Positions 16,596 to 25,109 of a stretch of 64,000 nucleotides of DNA are shown piece after piece. Origin of the DNA: Hydrogenophaga borbori (lineage in GTDB: Bacteria > Pseudomonadota > Gammaproteobacteria > Burkholderiales > Burkholderiaceae_C); NCBI RefSeq assembly GCF_003417535.1, contig NZ_QVLS01000001.1:1-64000 (forward strand), given 5' to 3'. The notes under the pieces are model-generated. The model worked only from the letters and a program-made list of their open reading frames with translations. It did not search any database and was not told where the DNA came from. A program made the translations under genes and the position numbers. Position 1 is the stretch's first letter. Each line of letters starts with the position of its first letter.

Positions 16596-17738
16596 TCAGC
16601 CGCGGGTGCGCCGCGCGCGCCGCCAGGCAAAGCGCGCGGGGTCGATGGCGGCGCGCAGTTCGGCGTCGAGGCCCGGCGCTTCGCCGTCCATCTCGGCCGC
16701 CAGCCACTGACCGCAGGCTGCGGCGAGCGACAGCCCGCGCGAACCCAGGGCCGTGAGCAGCCAGAGCCCTGGCAGCCGCGGCACGGCCGATGCCGCGTCG
16801 CCCGCGCTGTCGCGCGCGGCCCAGGCCGCCGGGTCGGGCGCGGCGCCCACCAGGGGCAGGCGGTCCATGGAGGCGCAGCGCACGCCGGCCCAGCCCAGCA
16901 GGCGGCCTTGCGCGAGCTCGTCCTCCAGCCGGTCGGCGGCGGCGGGCGCCAGGGCGCGCAGCCGGGCGGCGTTGTCGCGGTGGGCCGCGTCGCTCGGGGT
17001 GGTGTCGGTGTGGCCGCGCGCGTAGGTCGAGCCCATGGCCCAGATCGCCGCCGGCCAGCGCGGGGCCAGCCCGCTGTCGCGGTACTCGGGCACGAAGACG
17101 CCGTCGTCGCGCTGCGGGCGCTCGCTCAGCGGCGCGCCGTCCAGCGGGCCCAGGCTCATCTGGCCGAGCACCGGGCCCAGCGGCCAGGCGCCACCCGCCT
17201 CGGGTGCCAGATCGCGGCTGCCCAGTGCGGCGGCGATCACGGCGTGCGGCGCGGCGGCGATGGCCCGGCCCGCGGGGTCCAGCGCCTGCCACTGACCGGT
17301 CCCGCGCGACAGGCCCGCCACGGGCGTATTCCAGCGGGCGTCCAGCCGCTCGCCGGCCTCGGCCAACCAGGCCCGCACCAAGGCGCCCGGGCGCACCAGC
17401 GCGGCGGACTGCCGGCCGGGGGCGTGGGCGCCGCGGTTGTCGATCGTCGCGGCCTGCCAGCCGGCGCCCGGAGTCACCAGGCGCTCCAGCTCGGCCCGCG
17501 CGAGGGGCACGCCCAGGGCCGTGAGGCGCGACATCGGCGTGGGCTGGCGCGTGAGGTGCGGGCTCAGCACGCCCACGGGCAGGGCCGAGGCGGCGCGGGC
17601 CGGGCCCTCGGCGGCGTCGAGCAGCGTGACGCGCCAACCGCGCCGGCACAGCGCGGCCGTGACCGCCGCGCCCGCCAGGCCGGCGCCGATCACCAGCGCG
17701 CGGCGCGTCTCGTCAGGGCTTGGGGCGGGAGGGGGCAT
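16596..17738 (-). CDS. FAD-dependent oxidoreductase, MnmC C-domain-like
   Basis: A 380-aa DAO-fold flavoprotein. The Rossmann motif GAGLAGAAVTAAL sits at the N-terminus (about residues 18-30) and the C-terminus has ALGSRGLSLA, which is characteristic of the MnmC2 domain that converts cmnm5(s2)U to nm5(s2)U in the tRNA wobble position. In E. coli this domain is fused to a methyltransferase (MnmC1), which is absent here, so the protein may be a stand-alone MnmC2. A generic D-amino-acid dehydrogenase is the alternative. ATG 17738 is preferred over an upstream TTG. Confidence 0.7.
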   Translation of the reverse strand: MPPPAPSPDETRRALVIGAGLAGAAVTAALCRRGWRVTLLDAAEGPARAASALPVGVLSPHLTRQPTPMSRLTALGVPLARAELERLVTPGAGWQAATIDNRGAHAPGRQSAALVRPGALVRAWLAEAGERLDARWNTPVAGLSRGTGQWQALDPAGRAIAAAPHAVIAAALGSRDLAPEAGGAWPLGPVLGQMSLGPLDGAPLSERPQRDDGVFVPEYRDSGLAPRWPAAIWAMGSTYARGHTDTTPSDAAHRDNAARLRALAPAAADRLEDELAQGRLLGWAGVRCASMDRLPLVGAAPDPAAWAARDSAGDAASAVPRLPGLWLLTALGSRGLSLAAACGQWLAAEMDGEAPGLDAELRAAIDPARFAWRRARRTRG

Positions 17739-17750
17739 GCGCAAAGCAAG

Positions 17751-17771
17751 AGGCCCGCGCGTGGCGGGCCT
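17751..17771 (-). terminator. Hairpin after yggX
   Basis: AGGCCCGC (17751-17758) and its complement (17764-17771) form an 8-bp stem with a 5-nt loop between yggX and the MnmC2-like gene. The minus-strand sequence after it, CTTGCTTTG, is only moderately T-rich, so this is a weak terminator or attenuator. Confidence 0.45.
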
Positions 17772-17793
17772 GCGGGTGCCGGGGTACCGGGCA

Positions 17794-18069
17794 TCAGGAC
17801 GCGCTGGGCGGCACGTAGCCGGCGGCCTGGTCGGCGCCTTCGCCGAAGAAGTGCTTTTCCATCTGGCGCGCCAGGTACTGGCGGGCGCGGGCGTCGGCCA
17901 TGTTGAGCCGGTTCTCGTTGAGCAGCATGGTCTGCTGCTTGAGCCAGGCGGCCCAGGCCTCCTTGCTCACGTTCTCGAAGATCTTCTTGCCCAGTTCGCC
18001 GGGGTAGGGCGGGAAATCCAGGCCTTCGGCTTCCTTGCCGAGCTTGATGCATTGAACCATTCGTGCCAT
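17794..18069 (-). CDS. yggX: Fe(2+)-trafficking / oxidative damage protection protein YggX
   Basis: A 91-aa protein of the YggX family, thought to protect iron-sulfur clusters from oxidative damage and to handle labile iron. The N-terminus [19 protein letters not shown] and the later block [15 protein letters not shown] are diagnostic. The single conserved Cys is residue 7. Its upstream region carries a TATA-containing motif nearly identical to the one before cysI, which suggests shared regulation with sulfur assimilation. Confidence 0.93.
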   Translation of the reverse strand: MARMVQCIKLGKEAEGLDFPPYPGELGKKIFENVSKEAWAAWLKQQTMLLNENRLNMADARARQYLARQMEKHFFGEGADQAAGYVPPSAS

Positions 18070-18110
18070 CGGTGAATCCTTGTCGTGGGCCCCTCTTTAT
18101 GCGAGGGAGT

Positions 18111-18127
18111 TATATCGGATGGAATAA
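18111..18127 (-). promoter_or_regulatory. Copy of the cysI motif upstream of yggX
   Basis: The minus strand reads TTATTCCATCCGATATA, 42-58 bases before the yggX start codon. It matches the cysI motif TTATTCCAAACCGATATA except for one missing base in the middle. It merges into TATAAC, a plausible -10, so the site may overlap the yggX promoter. Confidence 0.5.
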
Positions 18128-18270
18128 ACGATTCGTTCGGTTTCGCGCGCCGCTGCGGCAATATGCACGCCCAGCGGACACGGGCCATCGCGAGGCCCGC
18201 ACTGTAGCAATCTTTGATCGGCCTCAATCCCGTCAGGGTCGGGCCACGGCGCCGCGACAACGCGACTTTC

Positions 18271-18276
18271 TACAAT
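18271..18276 (+). promoter_or_regulatory. -10-like box upstream of fpr
   Basis: TACAAT lies 35 bases before the fpr start codon, a good -10 hexamer. No matching -35 was found 16-18 bases upstream, so an activator may be needed. The rest of the 242-base gap (18070-18311) holds the yggX motif and a short GGGCC/GGCCC hairpin near 18182-18198. Confidence 0.35.
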
Positions 18277-18311
18277 AACGACCCGTCTTTCTCCCGGGAT
18301 CATCTTTCATC

Positions 18312-19082
18312 ATGAGTGCATTCAACGAAGAGCGCGTGCTGAGCGTTCACCACTGGACGGACCGGCTCTTCAGCTTCACCACCACCCGCGACACCTCGCT
18401 GCGCTTTTCCAACGGCCACTTCACGATGATCGGTCTGCGGGTGGACGGCAAGCCGCTGCTGCGCGCCTACAGCATCGTCAGCCCCAACTGGGCGGAGCAT
18501 CTGGAGTTCCTCAGCATCAAGGTGCAGGACGGCCCGCTCACCTCGCGTCTGCAGCACATCCAGCCCGGGGACACCGTCATCGTGGGCCGCAAGCCCACCG
18601 GCACCCTGCTCACCGACTACCTGCTGCCGGCCAAGCGCCTGTACCTGCTGGGCACGGGCACCGGTCTGGCGCCGTTCATGAGCATCATCCGCGACCCCGA
18701 CACCTACGAGCGCTATGAGCAGGTGGTGCTGATCCACGGCGTGCGCCAGGTCAAGGAACTCGCCTACCGCGAGCTCATCACAGAGCAGCTCAAGCAGGAC
18801 GAATTCCTCGGCGACATGGTCAAACAGAAGCTGCTCTACTACCCCACGGTCACGCGCGAACCCTTCATGCACCAGGGCCGCATCCCGCAACTGCTGGCCG
18901 ACGGCGTGGTCGCCAAGGACCTGGGCCTGCCCCCGCTGAACCCCGCCGAGGACCGTGTGATGATCTGCGGCAGCCCCGAAATGCTGCGCGACCTCAAGGC
19001 CCTGTGCGAGAAGCTGGGCTTCAAGGAAGGCAACACCACCACGCCGGGCGAGTTCGTCATCGAACGCGCCTTCGTGAGCTGA
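18312..19082 (+). CDS. fpr: Ferredoxin--NADP(+) reductase, plant-type
   Basis: A 256-aa FAD enzyme of the bacterial Fpr family that exchanges electrons between NADPH and ferredoxin or flavodoxin. The FAD-binding RAYSIVSP lies near residue 51, the NADP-binding GTGTGLAPF near 117, and CGSPEM near 220. The C-terminus ends EFVIERAFVS, as in subclass I bacterial FNRs. The cell therefore encodes two unrelated FNRs in this window (compare the TrxR-like enzyme at 8.8-9.9 kb). dsbB follows seven bases later. Confidence 0.93.
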   Translation: MSAFNEERVLSVHHWTDRLFSFTTTRDTSLRFSNGHFTMIGLRVDGKPLLRAYSIVSPNWAEHLEFLSIKVQDGPLTSRLQHIQPGDTVIVGRKPTGTLLTDYLLPAKRLYLLGTGTGLAPFMSIIRDPDTYERYEQVVLIHGVRQVKELAYRELITEQLKQDEFLGDMVKQKLLYYPTVTREPFMHQGRIPQLLADGVVAKDLGLPPLNPAEDRVMICGSPEMLRDLKALCEKLGFKEGNTTTPGEFVIERAFVS

Positions 19083-19089
19083 GGTGGGC

Positions 19090-19605
19090 ATGACCCGCTT
19101 GCTCGCGCTGCCCGGCCAGCGTCCCCGGCTGGTGCTTGCCCTCATCGCCGCGGTCAGCGTGGCACTGTTGGCCTTCGGCATGTATTTGCAGCACGTGGTG
19201 GGGCTGGAGCCTTGCCCCATGTGCATCGTGCAGCGTTACGCCCTGATCCTGGTGGCGGTGCTGGCGGGCGTGGCGGCCTGCCTGCGCTCGCCCGCGGCGC
19301 GCGCCACCGGCGTGTCGCTGATGGGCCTGTTCGCGGCCTTCGGCGCCTTCACCGCCGCGCGCCAGAGCTGGCTGCAGTGGAACCCGCCCGAGATCATGGC
19401 CTGCGGGCGCGACTTCTTCGGGATGATCGAGGCCTTTCCGCTGGGCCGCGCCATTCCCATGATCTTTCGCGGCAGCGGCGACTGCGCCAAGGTCGACTGG
19501 ACCTTCCTCGGCCTGACGATCGCGAACTGGTCGTTCCTGTGGTTCGTGGCCTTCGGGGGACTGGCCGTTGGGATGCTGCTGGCGCGCCGCCGCGCGTCGG
19601 CCTGA
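19090..19605 (+). CDS. dsbB: Disulfide bond formation protein B
   Basis: A 171-aa inner-membrane protein that reoxidises DsbA by passing electrons to quinone. It has four hydrophobic segments. The first periplasmic pair is CPMC (near residue 40), and the second pair lies in the loop with CGRDFF and GDCAKVDW. The ATG at 19090 starts seven bases after fpr; a GTG two codons earlier would overlap the intergenic spacer and is less likely. The gene converges with argA, only seven bases away. Confidence 0.92.
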   Translation: MTRLLALPGQRPRLVLALIAAVSVALLAFGMYLQHVVGLEPCPMCIVQRYALILVAVLAGVAACLRSPAARATGVSLMGLFAAFGAFTAARQSWLQWNPPEIMACGRDFFGMIEAFPLGRAIPMIFRGSGDCAKVDWTFLGLTIANWSFLWFVAFGGLAVGMLLARRRASA

Positions 19606-19612
19606 GCGGCGC

Positions 19613-20953
19613 TCAGGCCAGCTTTTTCACCAGCACCTGGCTGCGCCGGTCCCAGTTGTACTTGCGCTTGCGCGCTTCGGGCAGCCAGTCGGCGCCGACC
19701 TGCACGAAGCCGCGCTTGATGAACCAATGCATGGTGCGCGTGGTGAGCACGAAGATGCTCTGCAGCCCCTGGGCGCGCGCACGCGCCTCGATGCGCTTGA
19801 GCAGGCGCTCGCCGTCGCCCTGGCTCTGTGACTGCCCCGATACCGTGAGCGCGGCCATCTCGCCGGTGCGTTCCTCGGGGTAGGGATAGAGCGCGGCGCA
19901 GCCGAAGATCACGCCGTCGTGCTCGATGATGGTGTAGAGCCCGGCGTCGCGCTCGATCTCGTGGCGGTCGCGCTTGACCAGGGTGCCGTCCTTCTCGTAC
20001 GGCTCGATCAGCGCGACGATGCCGGCCACGTCGTCGATCGAGGCCTCGCGCACGCTCTCCAGCTTCTCGTCCACCACCATGGTGCCGATGCCGTCGTGCG
20101 TGTAGATCTCCAGCAGCAGCGAGCCGTCCACCGCGAAGGGCACGATGTGGCTGCGCTCGACGCCGCCTTCGCAGGCGCGGATGCAGTGCTGCAGGTAGAA
20201 GGCGGTGTCGGTCGGCCGCTCGGGCTTGGGCAGGCTGGCGAGCAGGCGCTTGGCGTCGGCCAGGGGCAACTCGGTGTCGATCTCGCTGTCGGGGTTGGCT
20301 GCGTCCACGCGGATGCCGGGAATCTCGGTGAGGAAGATCAGCTTGTCCGCCTGCAGCGACATCGCCACGGAGGTGGCCACGTCCTCCATGGTCAGGTTGA
20401 AGGCCTCGCCGGTGGGCGAGAAGCCGAAGGGCGAGAGCAGCACCATGGCGCCCATGTCCAGCGAGCGCTGGATGCCGTCGGTGTCGATCTTGCGCACCAG
20501 GCCCGAATGCAGGAAGTCCACGCCGTCGATCAGGCCCACGGGCCGCGCGGTGACGAAATTGCCCGAGATCATGCGCACGGTGGCGCCGGCCATGGGCGTG
20601 TTGGGCAGGCCCTGGCTGAAGGCAGCCTCGATCTCGTAGCGCAGCTGGCCGGCGGCTTCCTGCGCGCAGTCCAGCGCCACCTCGTCGGTGATGCGCACGC
20701 CGTGCGAGTACCTCGCCTCGTGGCCCTTGAGGCGCAGCTGCTCGTTCACCTGTGGCCGGAAACCGTGCACCAGCACGATCTTCACGCCCATGCTCTGGAT
20801 CAGTGCCAGGTCCTGCGCCAGGTTCTGCAGCTTGCCCGCCGCGATCGCCTCACCCGCGATGCCCACCACCAGGGTATTGCCTCGGTGCTTGTGGATGTAT
20901 GGCGCGACCGAGCGGAACCACGGGACGAAGGTGAAGTTGAAGACGTTGGACAT
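19613..20953 (-). CDS. argA: Amino-acid N-acetyltransferase (N-acetylglutamate synthase)
   Basis: The 446-aa enzyme makes N-acetylglutamate from acetyl-CoA and glutamate, the first step of arginine synthesis. Residues 20-285 form an amino-acid kinase fold that binds the feedback inhibitor arginine (VVGIAGEAI, KIVLVHGFRPQVN). Residues 300-446 form the GNAT domain with ALTVSGQSQSQGDGERLL. The length matches the classical two-domain ArgA. It is divergent from hrpA across 76 bases. Confidence 0.93.
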   Translation of the reverse strand: MSNVFNFTFVPWFRSVAPYIHKHRGNTLVVGIAGEAIAAGKLQNLAQDLALIQSMGVKIVLVHGFRPQVNEQLRLKGHEARYSHGVRITDEVALDCAQEAAGQLRYEIEAAFSQGLPNTPMAGATVRMISGNFVTARPVGLIDGVDFLHSGLVRKIDTDGIQRSLDMGAMVLLSPFGFSPTGEAFNLTMEDVATSVAMSLQADKLIFLTEIPGIRVDAANPDSEIDTELPLADAKRLLASLPKPERPTDTAFYLQHCIRACEGGVERSHIVPFAVDGSLLLEIYTHDGIGTMVVDEKLESVREASIDDVAGIVALIEPYEKDGTLVKRDRHEIERDAGLYTIIEHDGVIFGCAALYPYPEERTGEMAALTVSGQSQSQGDGERLLKRIEARARAQGLQSIFVLTTRTMHWFIKRGFVQVGADWLPEARKRKYNWDRRSQVLVKKLA

Positions 20954-21029
20954 CAGGGCGGGGGTGGCTGCAGGGGGCGTGGGGGCACCGGATAATCGCG
21001 GGTTCGCCGATTTTCACCGAAGTCCCGTT

Positions 21030-24000
21030 TTGCCCACGCCCGCCCTGCACCTGGAGTTCCCCGAGGCCTTGCCCGTGTCGGCGCGCCGCCACGAGATCGA
21101 GGCGGCAGTGCGCGAGCACCAGGTGGTCATCGTCTGCGGCGAGACGGGCTCGGGCAAGACCACGCAACTGCCCAAGATCGCGCTGGCCATGGGGCGCGGG
21201 CGCCTCAACGCCCCCCCGGGCCAGCGCGGGCGCCTGATCGGTCACACCCAGCCGCGGCGCATCGCCGCCAGCTCGGTGGCCAAGCGCATCGCCGAGGAAC
21301 TGAAGACCCCGCTGGGCGAGGTGGTGGGCTACAAGGTGCGGTTCCAGGACCGGCTCTCGCGCGAGGCCTCGGTCAAGCTCATGACCGATGGCATCCTGCT
21401 CGCCGAGACGCAGACCGACCCGGACCTGAACGCCTACGACACGATCATCATCGACGAGGCGCACGAGCGCAGCCTCAACATCGACTTCCTGCTCGGCTAC
21501 CTGCGCCAGCTGCTGCCGCGCCGGCCCGACCTGAAGGTGATCGTCACCTCGGCCACCATCGACGCCGACCGCTTCGCCGAGTACTTCGCGCGGCCGGCCC
21601 CGCCGCCGGGCCGCCCCGAGGCGGGGCGAGCCCCCTCGGGGGGCAGCGACGACGCGCAGCGCGCAGCGGGGGGGCCATTGATCAAGGCGCCGGTGCTCAT
21701 GGTCTCGGGCCGCACCTACCCCGTCGAAGTGCGCTGGCGGCCTTTCGAAGAAAGCCGCGAGTTCGACCTGAACGACGCCATCACCGACGGCGTGGACGAG
21801 CTGTGGCGCGGCGGCCAGGGCGGCGACATCCTGGTCTTCCTGCCGGGCGAGCGCGAGATCCGCGAGGCCGCCGACCACCTGCGCAAGCACCTGGCCCACC
21901 AGCCGCTGAACCGCCATGCCGAGGTGCTGCCGCTGTTCGCGCGCCTGAGCCAGGCCGAGCAGGACCGCATCTTCCAGCCGCACGGCCAGCGCCGCATCGT
22001 GCTGGCCACCAACGTCGCGGAGACCTCGCTCACCGTGCCGGGCATCCGCTACGTCATCGACGCCGGCACCGCGCGCGTCAAGCGCTACAGCTTCCGCCAG
22101 AAGGTCGAGCAGCTGCAGATCGAGCCCATCAGCCAGGCAGCGGCCAACCAGCGCGCGGGCCGCTGCGGACGCGTGGCCGACGGCATCTGCATCCGCCTCT
22201 ATGACGAGGCCGACTTCAACAGCCGCCCCCGCTTCACCGACCCCGAGATCCTGCGCAGCTCGCTCGCCGGCGTGATCCTGCGCATGAAGTCCCTGCACCT
22301 GGGGGCGGTGGAAGACTTCGCCTTCGTCGACGCCCCGCAGCGCCGCGCCATCGCCGACGGCTACCAGCTGCTGGCCGAACTCGGCGCGGTGGACGATGAC
22401 AATCAACTCACGCCCACCGGCCAGTCGCTCGCGCGGCTGCCGCTGGACCCGCGCGTGGGCCGCATGATCCTGGCCGCGCGCGAGCACCAGGCGCTGGACG
22501 AGGTGCTGGTCATCGCCGCCGCCCTGAGCGTGCAGGATGTGCGCGACCGGCCCATCGACAAGCAGGCCCAGGCCGACCAGGCGCACGCCAAGTTCGACGA
22601 CGAGAAGAGCGAATTCACCGGCACGCTCAAGCTCTGGAAGTGGCTGGAGGACAGCCGTGGCGGCCACGGCCAGGCGCACAAGCTCAGCCACCGCCAGTAC
22701 GAAAACCTGCTGCGCGAGAACTTCATCAATGTGCGCCGCGTGCGCGAGTGGCGCGACACCCACAGCCAGCTGCACACCGTGGTGGGCGAGCAGGGCTGGG
22801 AGCCCAACACCACGCCGGCCAGCTACGAGCAGCTGCACAGCGCCATGCTCAGCGGCCTGCTGGGCAACCTGGGCGTCAAGAGCGAAACCGAGGACTGGTA
22901 CCTGGGCGCGCGCGGCATCAAATTCCACCGCCACCCCGGCGCCCATCTCAGCAAAAGGCCGGGCCGCTGGATCGTCTGTGCCGAACTGGTGGAGACCACG
23001 CGCCTGTTCGGGCGCGGCATCGCGGCCATCGAGCCCGCCTGGGTGGAGCGCGTGGGCGCGCACCTGCTCAAGAAGCAGTTGCTGGACCCGCACTGGGAGA
23101 AGAAGGCCGCGCGCGTGTCGGCGCTGGAGCGCGCCACGCTCTATGGCCTGGTGATCTACCACAACCGCCGCGCCGACTATGGCCGCATCGATCCGGCCGG
23201 CGCGCGCGAGATTTTCATCCGCGAGGCCCTGGTGCAGGGCGAGTGGGACACGAAGCTGCCCTTCCTGGCCGCCAACCAGAAACTGGTGCGCCAGGTGATG
23301 GAGCTGGAACACAAGTCGCGCCGCCAGGACGTGCTGGTGGACGACGAGGTCATCTACGCCTGGTACGACGAACAGGTCCCGGCCGAGCTGTGCAACGGCG
23401 CCGCTTTCGAACGCTGGTACACCCAGGCGGCGCGAGAGAACCCCAAGCTGCTGTTCCTCACGCGCGAGGACCTCATGCGCCACGAGGCCGCCGGCATCAC
23501 GGCCCAGGCCTTCCCGCGCACCGTGCGCCTGGGCGGCGTGGACTGCGCGGCGGCCTACCTGCACGAGCCCGGCGATCCGCGCGACGGCCTCTCGGTCACG
23601 GTGCCCATCTACGCGCTCAACCAGGTGAGCGAGGAGCGCATCGACTGGCTGGTGCCCGGCATGCTCAAGGACAAGGTGCTGGCCCTGCTCAAGACCCTGC
23701 ACCAGCGCCCGCGCTCGCGCCTGGTGCCGCTGCCGGCCACGGCCGAGCGCTTCACCGAGGCCTTGTGCGCGCCCGAGGCCTTCGCCCAGGGCAACTTCCT
23801 CGACGCGGTGCTCAAGCTGGTGCGCGCGGCGACCCAGCTCGACATCGTGCGCAACGACCTCAAGGCCGACCAGCTGCCGGCTCACCTCTTCATGCACCTG
23901 CGCGTGGTGGACGAGCACGGCCGCCAGCTGGGCCAGGGGCGCAGCCTGGCCGCGCTCAAGGCCGAGCTGGGGTCGCAGGCGCGCGGCGCCTTCCAGGCCC

Positions 24001-25001
24001 TGGCGGCGCTCAAGGCGCCGGCGGCCGCGCCGGTGCCGGCGGGTGTCTCGCCGGGCGCGGCATCGCCGGCCCCGGCGGGCCAGGCCACGCGGGTGGCCAA
24101 GGCCGCGCCGCCGGCCGCGCCTTCGGTGGACGCCAGCCAGCGCCACACCCGCTGGGACTTCGGCGAGCTGCCCGAGCTGCTGGAGATCCGCCGCGGCGGC
24201 CAGACCCTGATCGGCTTTCCGGCGCTGGTGGACGATGGCGACGCGGTGCGCATCGAGGTCTTCGACGAACCCGAGCTGGCCCAGGCGCGCCACCGGGAAG
24301 GCCTGCGCCGCCTGGTGGCGCTGCAGATCAAGGACGCGCTGAAGTACCTGGAGAAAAACATCCCCGGCCTGCAGGCCATGGGCGCGGCGTTCATGGGCGT
24401 GGACAAGGAGCGCGGCGGCGGCACCCTGGAGGAGCTGCGCCAGCAACTGCTGGAGCTGGCGCTCGACCGCGCCTTCCTGCAGGAGCCGCTGCCGGCCGAC
24501 GCCAAGGCCTTCGAGCAGCGCGTGGCCGACGGGCGTGGGCGGCTCAACCTCATCGCCGCTGAGATCGCGCGCTCAGCCGGCGCCATCCTCACCGAATTCG
24601 CCGCCGCCCAGCGCAAGCTCAAAGACGCCAAGCCGCCCGCCGACGTGGCCGCCGACGTCGCCCAGCAGCTGCAGCGCCTGGTGGGGCGGCGTTTTCTGGT
24701 CGAGACGCCGCACGCGCAGCTGCAGCATTTGCCGCGCTACCTGAAGGCCGTGCAGCTGCGGCTGGACAAGCAGCGCGGCGACCCCGCGCGCGACGCCGCC
24801 CGCCTGGCCGAGCTCAAACCCCAGGACCAGCGCTACTGGCGCCTGGTGGCCGAGCGCAAGGGCGTGCAGGACCCGCGCCTGCAGGAGCTGCGCTGGCTGC
24901 TGGAGGAGCTGCGCGTGAGCTTCTTCGCCCAGGAGCTGCGCACGCCGCAGCCGGTGAGCCTGAAGCGGCTCGACAAGGCCTGGGCCCAGCTCCAGGCCTG
25001 A
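21030..25001 (+). CDS. hrpA: ATP-dependent RNA helicase HrpA (DEAH box) with an in-frame repeat insertion
   Basis: A 1323-aa DEAH-box helicase. E. coli HrpA (about 1300 aa) acts in mRNA processing and rescue of stalled ribosomes. Motifs are GETGSGKTT (residues 37-45), DEAH (142-145), SATI (174-177), and QRAGRCGR in the second RecA domain; the long C-terminal half is the HrpA-specific region. No ATG lies near the family N-terminus, so I assign the TTG at 21030 preceding PTPALHLEFPEALPVSARR. Residues 189-216 are a Pro/Gly/Ala-rich insertion absent from E. coli HrpA and encoded by a GC-rich palindromic repeat. A second low-complexity Ala/Pro linker lies near residues 990-1035. Confidence 0.9.
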   Translation: MPTPALHLEFPEALPVSARRHEIEAAVREHQVVIVCGETGSGKTTQLPKIALAMGRGRLNAPPGQRGRLIGHTQPRRIAASSVAKRIAEELKTPLGEVVGYKVRFQDRLSREASVKLMTDGILLAETQTDPDLNAYDTIIIDEAHERSLNIDFLLGYLRQLLPRRPDLKVIVTSATIDADRFAEYFARPAPPPGRPEAGRAPSGGSDDAQRAAGGPLIKAPVLMVSGRTYPVEVRWRPFEESREFDLNDAITDGVDELWRGGQGGDILVFLPGEREIREAADHLRKHLAHQPLNRHAEVLPLFARLSQAEQDRIFQPHGQRRIVLATNVAETSLTVPGIRYVIDAGTARVKRYSFRQKVEQLQIEPISQAAANQRAGRCGRVADGICIRLYDEADFNSRPRFTDPEILRSSLAGVILRMKSLHLGAVEDFAFVDAPQRRAIADGYQLLAELGAVDDDNQLTPTGQSLARLPLDPRVGRMILAAREHQALDEVLVIAAALSVQDVRDRPIDKQAQADQAHAKFDDEKSEFTGTLKLWKWLEDSRGGHGQAHKLSHRQYENLLRENFINVRRVREWRDTHSQLHTVVGEQGWEPNTTPASYEQLHSAMLSGLLGNLGVKSETEDWYLGARGIKFHRHPGAHLSKRPGRWIVCAELVETTRLFGRGIAAIEPAWVERVGAHLLKKQLLDPHWEKKAARVSALERATLYGLVIYHNRRADYGRIDPAGAREIFIREALVQGEWDTKLPFLAANQKLVRQVMELEHKSRRQDVLVDDEVIYAWYDEQVPAELCNGAAFERWYTQAARENPKLLFLTREDLMRHEAAGITAQAFPRTVRLGGVDCAAAYLHEPGDPRDGLSVTVPIYALNQVSEERIDWLVPGMLKDKVLALLKTLHQRPRSRLVPLPATAERFTEALCAPEAFAQGNFLDAVLKLVRAATQLDIVRNDLKADQLPAHLFMHLRVVDEHGRQLGQGRSLAALKAELGSQARGAFQALAALKAPAAAPVPAGVSPGAASPAPAGQATRVAKAAPPAAPSVDASQRHTRWDFGELPELLEIRRGGQTLIGFPALVDDGDAVRIEVFDEPELAQARHREGLRRLVALQIKDALKYLEKNIPGLQAMGAAFMGVDKERGGGTLEELRQQLLELALDRAFLQEPLPADAKAFEQRVADGRGRLNLIAAEIARSAGAILTEFAAAQRKLKDAKPPADVAADVAQQLQRLVGRRFLVETPHAQLQHLPRYLKAVQLRLDKQRGDPARDAARLAELKPQDQRYWRLVAERKGVQDPRLQELRWLLEELRVSFFAQELRTPQPVSLKRLDKAWAQLQA
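21594..21677 (+). repeat. REP-like palindromic repeat inside hrpA
   Basis: These 84 bases contain two adjacent hairpins: GCCCCG with CGGGGC around 21613-21627, and GCCCCC with GGGGGC around 21630-21644. A GCAGCGACGACGCGCAGCGCGCAGCG tail follows (split here: GCAGCGACGACG then CGCAGCGCGCAGCG). The architecture resembles the extragenic repeat common in Comamonadaceae genomes. The length is a multiple of three and carries no stop, so hrpA stays open. Confidence 0.7.
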
Positions 25002-25056
25002 GGTCCGCCGGTTCCGGCGTTTCACCCACGCGGCGCTCGGGCATGGCCGCCACGAA

Positions 25057-25085
25057 TTGACGGGCGGGGCCTGCTGCGCTTCACT
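25057..25085 (+). promoter_or_regulatory. Possible promoter of the Rieske gene
   Basis: TTGACG (25057-25062) and TTCACT (25080-25085) are 17 bases apart, 24 bases before the preferred start codon. The -35 is good and the -10 is poor. Confidence 0.3.
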
Positions 25086-25109
25086 GGCACGGTCATGAGG
25101 AGACCGCCC

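Noticed and set aside
20850-24446. A 1198-codon open frame on the minus strand opposite hrpA
   Set aside because: It is a shadow of codon bias in GC-rich sequence: the peptide is rich in His, Gln, Arg, Gly and Ala, has no domain, and hrpA on the other strand has full helicase motifs.
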